Origin: Clostridia bacterium
GTDB taxonomy: Bacteria > Bacillota > Clostridia > TANB77 > UBA1234
DNA length: 64,000 nucleotides
Assembly: GCA_017462965.1 (NCBI GenBank)
Contig: JAFTQC010000062.1
Coordinates: 87,719-151,718 of the forward strand
Direction of reading: 5' to 3'
Positions 26,816 to 35,596 of the stretch are shown here, one piece after another (within the stretch, counting starts at the first letter, position 1; each line of letters opens with the position of its first letter). Made by a program: the position numbers and the translations under genes. Under the pieces are notes generated by a model. That model worked only from the letters and a program-made list of their open reading frames with translations, did no database searches and was not told where the DNA came from.

Positions 26816-28279
26816 ATGGCAAATAAGTATGATGTTGTAATAATTGGTGCTGGGCCAAGTGGTGTTTTTCTTGCGTATGAATTGATTAAATTGAATGCGA
26901 ACAAAAAAGTGCTTATGATTGAGCAAGGAAAGAAAGTTGAAGATAGAGCTTGTCCTATTGAAAAAATAAATAAATGTGCAAAATGTAAACCATTTTGTAA
27001 CATAACTAGTGGATTTTCTGGTGCGGGTGCGTTTTCTGATGGAAAATTGCTTTCATACCATTTATCACTTTACAATGAAAAAGATAATGATTTTTATTTG
27101 GGTGGTAATAGCGGAAGTTACATAAAAAAATATATGAGTACTGAAGAAATTAAGGAATTACTTGATTATACTGATAAGATATATTTGGATTTTGGTGCGG
27201 ATCCAAAGCTTGAAGGTATTGAAAATAGAGAGGAAATTGTTAAGCTTCAAGCTAAAGCAAAAAAAGAAAATCTTGATTTGATTGATATTCCAATTAGACA
27301 TTTGGGAACTGAAAAGGCTCATGAATTATATATGAGAATTGAAAATTTCTTGTTGGAACATGGAATTGAAATTAAATTTGAAACAACGGTTGACGATTTG
27401 ATTATTGAAAATGGTGAAATTAAAGGTGTTAAGATTAAGCCTTCTGCACATGCTTTTGATGAAGAGTATGAAGCGGAAGTGATTTCTGCTGACAAAGTTG
27501 TTTTAGGTGTTGGAAGAAAAGGTGCTTCGTGGCTTACGAAAATGTGCAACAAACATGAGATTGCTCAAAAAACTGGTCCTGTTGATATTGGAATTAGATA
27601 TGAGCTTCCTGATGAAATTATGAAGGATATAAATAAATATATGTATGAAGGCAAAGTTATTGGTAGACCAGGTCCTTTCAAGGATAAGGTTAGAACTTTC
27701 TGTCAAAATCCAAGTGGATTTGTTGCGACTGAAGTTTATGATGATAATTTGACTTTAGTAAATGGTCATTCATACAAGGAAAGAAAGAGTACGAATACTA
27801 ATCTTGCGATTTTAGTTTCGCATAATTTCAATTATCCATTTAATAAGCCTATCGATTATGGTATGAATGTTGCTAAGAATTTAAATGAGCTTGGAAATGG
27901 AAATATTGTTGTTCAAAGACTAGGAGATATTTTTAGAGGCAGAAGAACTTGGGATGAAGATTTGAAAAATAACAAAGTTGTTCCAACATTGAAAACTGCT
28001 GTTGCAGGTGACATAACATATGCATTAGGTTATAGAACGATGACAGATATTTTGGAATTCATAAAATCAATGGACAAATTCGTTGAAGGGTTTGCTGATC
28101 CTGCAAACTTATTATATGGACCAGAAATCAAGTTTTACAGTAACGGACTTGTTCTTGATGAGACATTCCAAACAAGCATAAAAAATTTGTATTCAATTGG
28201 TGATGGCGGTGGACTTACAACTGGACTTATGATGGCGTCATGTTCAGGAGTACAACTTGCAAGAATATTTTGTAAATAG
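26816..28279 (+). CDS. FAD-dependent oxidoreductase (COG2509-like)
   Basis: 487 residues. The Rossmann motif VVIIGAGPSGVFLAYEL is at the N-terminus, followed by a Cys-rich block ACPIEKINKCAKCKPFC and the segment SGFSGAGAFSDGKL that is typical of this uncharacterised dehydrogenase group. The C-terminal FAD contact is YSIGDGGGLTTGLMMAS. The substrate is unknown. ATG 26816 is preferred over upstream in-frame starts because AAAGGAGG lies 8 bases before it. Confidence 0.88.
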   Translation: MANKYDVVIIGAGPSGVFLAYELIKLNANKKVLMIEQGKKVEDRACPIEKINKCAKCKPFCNITSGFSGAGAFSDGKLLSYHLSLYNEKDNDFYLGGNSGSYIKKYMSTEEIKELLDYTDKIYLDFGADPKLEGIENREEIVKLQAKAKKENLDLIDIPIRHLGTEKAHELYMRIENFLLEHGIEIKFETTVDDLIIENGEIKGVKIKPSAHAFDEEYEAEVISADKVVLGVGRKGASWLTKMCNKHEIAQKTGPVDIGIRYELPDEIMKDINKYMYEGKVIGRPGPFKDKVRTFCQNPSGFVATEVYDDNLTLVNGHSYKERKSTNTNLAILVSHNFNYPFNKPIDYGMNVAKNLNELGNGNIVVQRLGDIFRGRRTWDEDLKNNKVVPTLKTAVAGDITYALGYRTMTDILEFIKSMDKFVEGFADPANLLYGPEIKFYSNGLVLDETFQTSIKNLYSIGDGGGLTTGLMMASCSGVQLARIFCK

Positions 28280-28321
28280 TTTAATAAAATAGAGAATTAA
28301 CAAGTAACTTAAAATCTCTCT

Positions 28322-28355
28322 TTCGCATAGTATATTGTAAAGCTGGATATGCGAA
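28322..28355 (+). promoter_or_regulatory. Inverted repeat upstream of the DUF2651-like gene
   Basis: TTCGCATA (28322-28329) pairs with TATGCGAA (28348-28355), immediately before the GGGGGG ribosome site. A TATATT box lies between the arms. It could be an operator or a weak leader hairpin. Confidence 0.45.
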
Positions 28356-28368
28356 GGGGGGATTTTTT

Positions 28369-28659
28369 ATGGAATTAATGTTTTTAGTTGCTTTATTTTT
28401 TGTAATTATATTTTCAGTTATAGCAGAACTTTTTGTTAGATGTCCTTACGTTGTTGCTGCAATAGTAGCTATTATTTCATTAATTGTTTATGCGTTCTTG
28501 TCAGCAACATTAACAACAATCTTCATTGTATGGATAATTATTTATACACTAGCAGCATTGTTAACAGCTTTTTTAACATCAAGATTTGTTGGCAGAAATG
28601 GAAGATGTGATAATAGCAATGGAAGATGCGATAGAGGTAATGGTAGACAAGACTTCTAG
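28369..28659 (+). CDS. Small membrane protein, DUF2651-like (96 aa)
   Basis: Three hydrophobic segments (about residues 3-22, 29-48 and 51-70) with the pattern WIIIYTLAALLTAFLTS resemble the DUF2651 (YbeF-like) family. The C-terminal tail is unusual: three imperfect repeats of NGRCD/NGRQD type, with two cysteines. The role is unknown. A very strong GGGGGG site precedes the ATG. Confidence 0.7.
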   Translation: MELMFLVALFFVIIFSVIAELFVRCPYVVAAIVAIISLIVYAFLSATLTTIFIVWIIIYTLAALLTAFLTSRFVGRNGRCDNSNGRCDRGNGRQDF

Positions 28660-28664
28660 ATTTG

Positions 28665-28740
28665 CATCAATGGGGACAGCCCTCTCTCAAAAAGGGCTGT
28701 CCCTCTTGATGAAATCGCCCGAAAAAACTGTCCCCCTTGT
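28665..28740. repeat. REP-like palindrome, copy G
   Basis: CATCAATGGGGACAGCCCT (28665-28683) pairs imperfectly with AGGGCTGTCCCTCTTGATG (28693-28711). It shares the CATCAA and GGGGACAGCCC blocks with copy E. A half element ACTGTCCCCCTTGT follows. Confidence 0.88.
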
Positions 28741-28763
28741 ACACTTTTAACTGCAAAAAATGC

Positions 28764-28792
28764 TTGTACCGTATATATGTGAATGATATAAT
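28764..28792 (+). promoter_or_regulatory. Promoter of the 28841 gene
   Basis: TTGTAC (28764-28769), 17 bases, perfect TATAAT (28787-28792). Confidence 0.75.
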
Positions 28793-28840
28793 ATTTTCGG
28801 ATGATTATTTGAATTTTCGAATGTGAGGAGCTTTGAATAA

Positions 28841-29713
28841 ATGGAGAGATATGAAGGGTTGAGAAGGATAACTTCACATGAAGGTTATTTGGATGCGAAG
28901 AAGAGACTGGAAGGTTATTTGAAGCAGTATAAGTGGATAACAGAAACTGATTCGCCTTATGAAGATATAAAGAATGCTTTAGTAAAATGTGTTGAGAAGA
29001 GAAAAGCATACGAAGGTGGAAGTATAGAGAATACTTCAGATCAAGATGGTGAAAAGGGAGAAGAGACACAGGTTTCTAAAAGTGAGATTTTAGAAAATGA
29101 AAATGCAATATTGTCGCTTAAAGTTCAATATGAAGCTATAAAGAGTGATACATATGCTGCCAATCTTCGTAGAAATATAACTGCACTATATGTATCTATT
29201 GGTGATTATGAGGCAAGAATTGAGTCTAAAAGCAGAAAAAATAAGGATGAAAAGGAAAGTGAAAAAGATCCTTTTTATACTTCACGTTCTATGAGAAGAT
29301 TTAGATTTTTCTTGGCTAATTTGACAGGGCTTGTTCCTGGCGAAGTTAATATGAATGTTGAGAATAACAAAGCAATTCCGCTTTATATAATTGAAAACTA
29401 TGATTTAGTTAATAAGCCTGAAATTACGGAAGAACAAAAAGAAATGGCGCTTGTTGTTGTGCCAGAAGTTGATTATTCTGTAAATATGGTTAATAGATTA
29501 TTTGGAAAACCAGTGGATCAATTTATTGCAGCGTATGGAATTAAAGAAAAAGCAAAGACTGATGTTTCTGATAAAGTAACGAGTGAAAGTGAAGTTGCTA
29601 GTAAAGAAGAAGTTTCTGTTGATACGAAGCAACATAGTGAGGTGCCTAATCAACACACCTCGCATACTCATGCTGATAAAAGTGATAGGAATCATAACGA
29701 AAGAAACATGTAG
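28841..29713 (+). CDS. Uncharacterised charged cytoplasmic protein (290 aa)
   Basis: GAGGAG precedes the ATG. The protein has a helical N-terminal region, an acidic linker (about residues 60-80), a middle segment starting FYTSRSMRRFRFFLANL, and a low-complexity tail rich in Ser, Glu, Lys and His (ending SHTHADKSDRNHNE). No signal or membrane segment is seen and no family is recognised. It has its own promoter and host-like codon use. lspA starts 25 bases later and may be partly co-transcribed. Confidence 0.75.
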   Translation: MERYEGLRRITSHEGYLDAKKRLEGYLKQYKWITETDSPYEDIKNALVKCVEKRKAYEGGSIENTSDQDGEKGEETQVSKSEILENENAILSLKVQYEAIKSDTYAANLRRNITALYVSIGDYEARIESKSRKNKDEKESEKDPFYTSRSMRRFRFFLANLTGLVPGEVNMNVENNKAIPLYIIENYDLVNKPEITEEQKEMALVVVPEVDYSVNMVNRLFGKPVDQFIAAYGIKEKAKTDVSDKVTSESEVASKEEVSVDTKQHSEVPNQHTSHTHADKSDRNHNERNM

Positions 29714-29738
29714 TCATGATTGAAACATAAAGGAGTAA

Positions 29739-30188
29739 ATGATGTATTTTTTAATAGCTTTACTTTTAGATCAAATTGTTAAATGCATTGTTGTTGCTAC
29801 AAATTGCAACATATCGATAATTCCTAATATATTTAATATTATGTATGTTCAAAATACAGGTGGAATTTATGGTGCACTCGAAGGCAATAATTTATTGTTT
29901 ATATTTATTTCGATGACGGTTTTAACTTTAATGGTGATATGTTCGAAATTTGTTACTAATGATAATAAAATTAAGAAAGTGTTATGGCAGCTTATTATAG
30001 CTGGAGGCGTTGGGAATTTAATTGATAGAATTTTTAGAGGTTTTGTTGTTGATTTTGTTCAGTTAATATTCTTCGGTGTTTTTAATCTAGCTGATGTTTT
30101 TATTGTGATTAGTACAGTACTAATTATATTTTTAGAGTTAAGGGAGTTTGTAAGTGGAAATAATAGAGAAGATAATAACAGAAAATGA
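29739..30188 (+). CDS. lspA: Lipoprotein signal peptidase (signal peptidase II)
   Basis: 149 residues with four membrane segments. The signatures are LDQIVK near the start, NTGGIYGAL in place of the usual NxGAAFG, GGVGNLIDR and FNLADVFI; the last two carry the catalytic aspartates. It cleaves prolipoprotein signal peptides in the membrane. AAGGAG lies just upstream; of the two adjacent ATG codons the second (29742) has better spacing. It overlaps rluD by 35 bases, a common lspA-rluD operon. Confidence 0.92.
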   Translation: MMYFLIALLLDQIVKCIVVATNCNISIIPNIFNIMYVQNTGGIYGALEGNNLLFIFISMTVLTLMVICSKFVTNDNKIKKVLWQLIIAGGVGNLIDRIFRGFVVDFVQLIFFGVFNLADVFIVISTVLIIFLELREFVSGNNREDNNRK

Positions 30189-31074
30189 AGATGGGAAAAG
30201 GCTTGATGCTGCAGTGTCTATGCTTAATGAAAAAATTTCAAGGACGCTTGCGCAAGAGCTTATAAAAAATGGAACGATTCTTTTGGATGGAAAGCCGCAG
30301 AAGGTTTCGTCAAAGGTAAGGGGAGGACAAGTTGTTACTATGCCTGAGGAATATAATACAAAGCCAAATGAAGATATTCTTCCAGAAGATATAGATATAG
30401 ATATTTTGTATGAAGATGAAGATATAATTGTTGTGAACAAGCCAAAAGATATGGTTGTTCATCCAGCGGTTGGAAATTGGACTGGCACGCTTGTTAATGC
30501 GATGCTTGGGAAACATGATTTATCTGATGAAAATGGTGAATTTAGACCAGGGATTGTGCATAGACTAGATAAGAACACTACTGGCGTTATGGTGGTTGCT
30601 AAAAATAATAATGCGCATAATTTGCTTGCTAGTCAAATTCAAGCGCATGATTTTAAGAAAATATATGTTGCCTTGGTGAAAGGCGTGATTCCTGAAAATG
30701 AAGCGATTATTGAATTGCCGATAGGAAGGCATCCTACTGATAGAAAGAAAATGGCAGTTGTTAAAGATGGAAGGGATGCATATACTAAGTTTAAGGTTTT
30801 AGAAAGATTTGATAAATACACTTTTGTTGAGGTTGAATTGAAAACCGGAAGAACGCATCAAATAAGGGTTCACATGTCGCATATAGGTTATCCGATTGTT
30901 GGAGATGATACATATTCAAATGGTAAAAATCCTTTTGGTGTAACAAGTCAAATGCTTCATTCTAAGACTCTTGGGATAATACATCCGACAACTAAAGAGT
31001 ATATGGAATTTGAAGCGCCGATGCCTGAGGAGTTTGAAAGTGTGTTGGCAAAGCTGAGAAATAATGAATTTTAA
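30154..31074 (+). CDS. RluD-family 23S rRNA pseudouridine synthase
   Basis: 306 residues from GTG 30154, which follows AAGGGAG by 7 bases and lies inside the end of lspA. An S4 RNA-binding domain (residues about 14-75) is followed by the catalytic domain with PGIVHRLDKNTTG, whose Asp is the nucleophile, and RTHQIRVHMSHIG. It isomerises uridines in rRNA. The exact site specificity is not readable. Confidence 0.94.
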   Translation: MEIIEKIITENEDGKRLDAAVSMLNEKISRTLAQELIKNGTILLDGKPQKVSSKVRGGQVVTMPEEYNTKPNEDILPEDIDIDILYEDEDIIVVNKPKDMVVHPAVGNWTGTLVNAMLGKHDLSDENGEFRPGIVHRLDKNTTGVMVVAKNNNAHNLLASQIQAHDFKKIYVALVKGVIPENEAIIELPIGRHPTDRKKMAVVKDGRDAYTKFKVLERFDKYTFVEVELKTGRTHQIRVHMSHIGYPIVGDDTYSNGKNPFGVTSQMLHSKTLGIIHPTTKEYMEFEAPMPEEFESVLAKLRNNEF

Positions 31075-31113
31075 TTTATAAGTTAAGTACGAAAGATAAA
31101 GGAGGAAATTTCT

Positions 31114-32517
31114 ATGAAAAAAATTCTTTTTGTGGCTTCAGAAGTTGCACCATATGCGAAGTCTGGTGGGCTTGGTGATGTTATAGGGTCACTTCCAAAA
31201 GAATTGATTGAAATGGGATATGATGTTTCGGTCATAATGCCGAGATATAGGGAAATTGAAGCTGAAATGAATTATGTTGTGGATTATCCAATTTATATGC
31301 AAGGAAGAAAAGAAAATTGTATAATTCGTTCGCATAATCAAGATGTAAATGGTAAGACATTAACAACATATTTTGTTGATAATTTCTTTTATTTTGATAG
31401 GGATGGAATGTATTGTCATCCTGATGAAGCTGAGAGGTTTGCTTTTTTTGATAAGGCTGTAGCGGAGTTTGTCACAAGAATAAATCCAGACATAGTTCAT
31501 TTAAATGACTGGCAAACTGGTCCTATAGCTTTCTTGCTTAGAGAAAAGGTTAGAGATACTAAAACAAAGATAATTTATACAATTCATAATTTAGAATACA
31601 ATGGTAGATTTAATCGTGGAAATCTTTATCATTTTGATGTAGATGATTCGTATTTTACTCCAAGTAAGTTTGAATTTTATGGAGATATAAGTTTTTCTAA
31701 AGTTGGAATTATTTATTCGGATATAGTTACAACAGTTAGTAAAACTTATGCTGGAGAAATTCAAACTAAACAATATGGTTTTGGGTATGAAGGTTTGCTT
31801 AATCAAAAGGCTTTAAATGGACAATTGGTTGGTATTGTAAACGGAATTGATTATGATGTATATAATCCAAGTCAAAATAAGGAAATCATTGCTAACTATG
31901 ATGCTGAAAATTTAGATGGCAAAGCAAAATGTAAGAAAGATTTGCAAGAGGATTTAGGATTGCCGGTTAAGAATGTTCCAATACTTGCTGTTATATCAAG
32001 GGTTGTACATCACAAAGGCTTTGATATATTAGTTGAAGGTATGAATGAGCTTTTAGAAAAAGATATTCAATTTGTGGCTTTAGGTGTTGGAGAACAGCAT
32101 TATATAAATAGATTAAAATATTTGAAAGAAAAATATCCTGACAAAGTTTCTGTTAATGATTTCTTTGATACTGAACTTGCTAAAAAAATCTATGCAGGTA
32201 GTGATATTTTCATGATGCCATCAATGTTTGAACCTTGTGGACTTTCTCAAATGATAAGTTTTAGATATGGAACAATTCCTGTCGTTAGAAGCACGGGAGG
32301 ACTTAGGGATACTGTAATAGGATATTTGAGTAACAAAGAGCAAGGTAACGGATTTACTTTCTGGGGAAATCAGGTTGAAGACTTGGTAGAAGTTACGAAA
32401 AAAGCGTTAGAAGTATATGCGAATAAAGACGAATGGCAGGCGTTAGTAAAGAATGCTATGAAACAAGATCATTCGTGGGCAAACTCAGCAAAAGAATACT
32501 CGAAATTGTACGAATAA
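31114..32517 (+). CDS. glgA: Glycogen synthase (ADP-glucose type) GlgA
   Basis: 467 residues, GT5 family. The N-terminal MKKILFVASEVAPYAKSGGLGDV contains the KxGGL nucleotide-sugar site; HLNDWQTG and the C-terminal domain with PSMFEPCGLSQM complete the GT-B fold. It extends glycogen from ADP-glucose. GGAGG precedes the ATG. The usual glgC, glgD and glgB partners are not in this window, so precursor synthesis must be encoded elsewhere. Confidence 0.95.
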   Translation: MKKILFVASEVAPYAKSGGLGDVIGSLPKELIEMGYDVSVIMPRYREIEAEMNYVVDYPIYMQGRKENCIIRSHNQDVNGKTLTTYFVDNFFYFDRDGMYCHPDEAERFAFFDKAVAEFVTRINPDIVHLNDWQTGPIAFLLREKVRDTKTKIIYTIHNLEYNGRFNRGNLYHFDVDDSYFTPSKFEFYGDISFSKVGIIYSDIVTTVSKTYAGEIQTKQYGFGYEGLLNQKALNGQLVGIVNGIDYDVYNPSQNKEIIANYDAENLDGKAKCKKDLQEDLGLPVKNVPILAVISRVVHHKGFDILVEGMNELLEKDIQFVALGVGEQHYINRLKYLKEKYPDKVSVNDFFDTELAKKIYAGSDIFMMPSMFEPCGLSQMISFRYGTIPVVRSTGGLRDTVIGYLSNKEQGNGFTFWGNQVEDLVEVTKKALEVYANKDEWQALVKNAMKQDHSWANSAKEYSKLYE

Positions 32518-32524
32518 AAATAGC

Positions 32525-32555
32525 ATCGAGTAGAAACTCGAACTTCCTACTCGAT
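32525..32555 (+). terminator. Hairpin after glgA, weak terminator
   Basis: ATCGAGTAG (32525-32533) pairs perfectly with CTACTCGAT (32547-32555). There is no T run after it, so factor-independent termination is doubtful. Confidence 0.45.
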
Positions 32556-32693
32556 AATCTATATAAACCATAAACACGCTAGCGCCTATGGAAGATGGAA
32601 ATCATGTTTCGTATAATACAATTTATGAAGACCTTTAATATTATGTGATGAAAATAATTATATAATTCAAAAAAATAAAAAATCGGAGGATTT

Positions 32694-33411
32694 ATGGAAG
32701 TAAGATTGCAAAAATTTTTAGCAGAGTGTGGTGTCGCATCAAGAAGAAAGTGTGAGGAAATCATTCTGGCCGGAAAAGTTAAAGTGAATGGAGTTTTGAT
32801 AACTGAACTTGGGACAAAGGTTAATCCTGAAAGTGATGTTGTTGAAGTTGATGGAAAAATTATAAGTTCGGAGAAAAAAGTATACATTCTTTTAAATAAG
32901 CCTGTTGGTTATGTTACGACAATGAGTGATGAAAAAGAGCGTCCGACGGTTATGGAGCTTTTAGAGGGTGTGAAGGAAAAAGTTGTTCCTGTTGGAAGAC
33001 TTGACATGTTTACTTCTGGGCTTTTGCTTCTTTCAAACGATGGTGATTTTGTTTACAAAGTTACTCATCCAAAACATGAGACTACTAAGACGTACATTGT
33101 GAAGACAAGAGGTGTTCCACGCGAATCTGATTTGGAAAAGTTAAGAGTTGGCGTTAAAATTGAGGATTATACAACGTCTCCTGCAGAAGTTAATTTGCTT
33201 TTGAAAGATAATACAAATAATATTGCAAGAATTTGGATTAGAATTCATGAAGGTAGAAATAGACAGGTTAGAAAAATGTGTGAAGCAATTGGATTATCAG
33301 TAATTGCGTTAAAAAGAGAGGGCGTTCGGTAATCTAACTTGTGAAGGTGTGGAACGTGGAAAATGGAGATATCTAACTGACGAAGAAGTTAAAGAAATTT
33401 TGAATGCATGA
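32694..33411 (+). CDS. rluB: RluB/RsuA-family pseudouridine synthase, +1 frameshift near the end
   Basis: An S4 domain (MEVRLQKFLAECGVASRRKCEEII) is followed by the catalytic block VPVGRLDMFTSGLLLLSNDGD and the conserved end HEGRNRQVRKMCEAIG. The frame stops at TAA 33330, directly after a CGG codon (33327-33329). The missing C-terminus continues in the +1 frame: GNLTCEGVERGKWRYLTDEE to a TGA at 33409-33411. This matches the family pattern IGxLxLxxLxxGxWRxLT, and the Gly from GGT (33328-33330) is the usual one. The gene is therefore whole apart from one base at NNT-CGG. Confidence 0.92.
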
Positions 33412-33451
33412 TTTTAAAAAATAAATAAGCAAAAGAAAATGAGGAATAAAT

Positions 33452-34900
33452 ATGGAATATGAAAAAATTAAGTTGCCAGTTTCGCTTGGAATGGCAGTAA
33501 GTAAGTTTTTAAGAGAAGAAAAAGGGATACAAACTGATACAAATCAATATGGTTTGTTAAAGTTTGGCTTTTTGCCAGAGGAACTTGAGCTGGTAACAAA
33601 AGTTGAATTATCAAATATAAAAAAAGGTGCTTTGGATAAGCTTGAATATTTGAAAAATCTAGAAGTCTTAATAATTTCTAATGAGCATGAAGCTAATGAT
33701 GATGAAAAGATATCGTTGGATAATAAAATTGAAGTATCTCATGAATCGGATGAATATTCTATAGAAGATAGGGATTTTGTAGAAATTGCAAAATGTAAAA
33801 ATTTGAAGAAAATTGTAATAAAAGCTCAAAACAAATTGAAAACAATAGATTTGAATTGTTTTGAAAATCTAGAATATGTAGAATTTAGATGCAACAAGAA
33901 TTTAGAATTACTTGAAGCAGGAAGAACTTTGAAAAAATTAAAAACATTTATTTGCTGTGACAATGAAAAATTGAAAAATACAGGAGAAATTGGAAGAATA
34001 ATTGAGAGAAATGTTGAGCTTTCACATATAGAAATTGATGTAATGAATTTCCCAGATGCAATAAAATTTGATTGTCACAGTGGTGAATATAATTTAGATA
34101 TAATTCAAAGATTAAAGGAAATTCCAACTATTAAATTTGAAGAATGTTTTGAAGCTGATAGAACAATAATTTTAAAATTAGATGACATGATAAATATGCA
34201 TAATAAGGCTTGTAAGATTTTACATTTGTTTGTACAAGATACAGCCAATAAAAAAGATTTAATTGTAGGCGTAGAGAACTATTTGGCTAAAAATGTTATG
34301 TATGATGAAGAAGCAGGACAACATGTTCACTTTGATGAAATAAGAAATATGTGTGAAACTGATGAACAAGCATATAAATTATATAGGTTCGCCAAATCTC
34401 CTACACATGGTGCAAGCGGGGCGTATAATGCCATAATGTTTAATCAATGCATATGTGAAGGATACACTCGTGCAATGCAATATTTGCTAAAACTAAAAGG
34501 TATCAAGTCTCATGATGTATACTGTTTGCCTAAAATAAGACAAAAGAGCTTTTTTAATACGGAAGAGGAAAATGCAAAAGCGGGTGAATATGAAATCGCA
34601 TTTGATGATGAATATCATAGTGTACTTTGTATTGATGATTATAATTCGTTGTATGCGGATCCTTGCCTAGATGCTAAATTTTACAGACAAGGAGATAAAA
34701 CGTTGCCTTTTGTGTTGAAAACGAAAGAGGAGATTGAAAAAACGCACAAGTTTGTATCGAGCCAGGATGATGTACTGAATAGATATTCAGAGCAATCTGA
34801 ACGTTCGATAATAAGTTCAATAAGAAATACAGAGGCATATATAGAAAATCAAGTAAGAACAGGTGCGGATGAATTGGAAATAAGAGGAATAATTAAATAG
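33452..34900 (+). CDS. Leucine-rich-repeat plus transglutaminase-like protein (482 aa)
   Basis: The first 210 residues have irregular leucine-rich repeats (LEYLKNLEVLIIS, CKNLKKIVIKA, FENLEYVEFRC, LKKLKTFICC). The C-terminal half looks like a transglutaminase-like cysteine protease fold: Cys in CICEGYTRAMQYLLKLKGI, His in EYHSVLCI, Asp in YADPCLD, in the correct order for a Cys-His-Asp triad. No signal peptide is visible, so it is probably cytoplasmic or exported by an unknown route. Codon use is host-like. The substrate is unknown. Confidence 0.75.
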   Translation: MEYEKIKLPVSLGMAVSKFLREEKGIQTDTNQYGLLKFGFLPEELELVTKVELSNIKKGALDKLEYLKNLEVLIISNEHEANDDEKISLDNKIEVSHESDEYSIEDRDFVEIAKCKNLKKIVIKAQNKLKTIDLNCFENLEYVEFRCNKNLELLEAGRTLKKLKTFICCDNEKLKNTGEIGRIIERNVELSHIEIDVMNFPDAIKFDCHSGEYNLDIIQRLKEIPTIKFEECFEADRTIILKLDDMINMHNKACKILHLFVQDTANKKDLIVGVENYLAKNVMYDEEAGQHVHFDEIRNMCETDEQAYKLYRFAKSPTHGASGAYNAIMFNQCICEGYTRAMQYLLKLKGIKSHDVYCLPKIRQKSFFNTEEENAKAGEYEIAFDDEYHSVLCIDDYNSLYADPCLDAKFYRQGDKTLPFVLKTKEEIEKTHKFVSSQDDVLNRYSEQSERSIISSIRNTEAYIENQVRTGADELEIRGIIK

Positions 34901-34920
34901 TGATAAAAAAATAAAATAGG

Positions 34921-34949
34921 TTTACATTTGTTAAAAAACATGGTAAAAT
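34921..34949 (+). promoter_or_regulatory. Promoter of the valS leader
   Basis: TTTACA (34921-34926), 17 bases, TAAAAT (34944-34949), just upstream of the T-box leader. Confidence 0.75.
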
Positions 34950-34954
34950 GCAAG

Positions 34955-35224
34955 CATATTGAGAAAAACAAAGAACAAGAGGAGTAAATCAAAAACTACT
35001 TAAAGAGAGGAAAAGTCATCGGCTGAAAGCTTTTCTAAGTGTAAGATTGATTGAAGGTAGCTTGGGAGTTGCATTGGCGAAAGATTAATAAATTTAGTAG
35101 TTAATGCCGTTTAAAGTGCGTTAAACTTTCAATGAGGTAAAAGCTTTTATGCAAGAAGCTTTTATAAATTAAGGTGGTATCACGAGCAAATTCGTCCTTT
35201 GGGAATGAATTTGCTTTTTTTTTG
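34955..35224 (+). promoter_or_regulatory. T-box riboswitch for the valS operon
   Basis: The T-box AAGGTGGTATCACGAG (35171-35186) is followed by the terminator GCAAATTC/GAATTTGC (to 35214) and a run of nine or more T. Upstream is a stem I-like region beginning AGAGAGGAAAAG with GGCTGAAAG. A GTA within GAAGGTAGCTT is the most likely valine specifier, though I could not fold it. It should sense uncharged tRNA-Val. Unusually, about 370 bases with a REP palindrome and a small gene separate it from valS. Confidence 0.92.
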
Positions 35225-35250
35225 ACAAGTGGACGGAGAATTGCGCAAAG

Positions 35251-35348
35251 TTGGAAATTGGGACGGTTCTCTTTTCCAAATTTGAAAATTTTATACTATT
35301 TGAATATATTCAAATAAATTTGGAAAAGAGAACCGTCCCAATTTCCAA
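35251..35348. repeat. REP-like palindrome, copy H (33-bp perfect arms)
   Basis: Arms 35251-35283 and 35316-35348 are exact reverse complements, with an inner palindrome TTGAATATATTCAA. The outer block TTGGAAATTGGGACGG is shared with copy E. Flanking TTGACAAGTGG and CCATTGTCAA extend it imperfectly to about 35223-35371. Confidence 0.94.
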
Positions 35349-35394
35349 AAACGCAACTGTCCCATTGTCAAAAAAAGAAAGGAAGGTGAGTCTT

Positions 35395-35580
35395 ATGTGG
35401 ATTAATTTAATAGGTTCGGTGGTAGTACTCGTCGGTCTTTGCATGGCGCTTGATTCGCGAAGGCTCGTCAAGAAGTACTTTAACTTTGGTGAAGAAAATA
35501 TAGCCGTTTTAGGCTTGAAAATAGTTGGCTTTATGATAATTTTTATTGGTGGAATTATCTTGATGGCGAACGTAAAATAA
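35395..35580 (+). CDS. Small membrane protein (61 aa) before valS
   Basis: AAGGAAGGTGAG precedes the ATG at 35395. The protein has two membrane segments (about residues 3-18 and 40-57) joined by a short basic loop DSRRLVKKYFNFG. No family is recognised. It lies 16 bases before valS, so it is under the same T-box. Upstream in-frame starts fall in the REP element and are rejected. Confidence 0.7.
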   Translation: MWINLIGSVVVLVGLCMALDSRRLVKKYFNFGEENIAVLGLKIVGFMIIFIGGIILMANVK

Positions 35581-35596
35581 TTTAGGAGGAGAAAAA

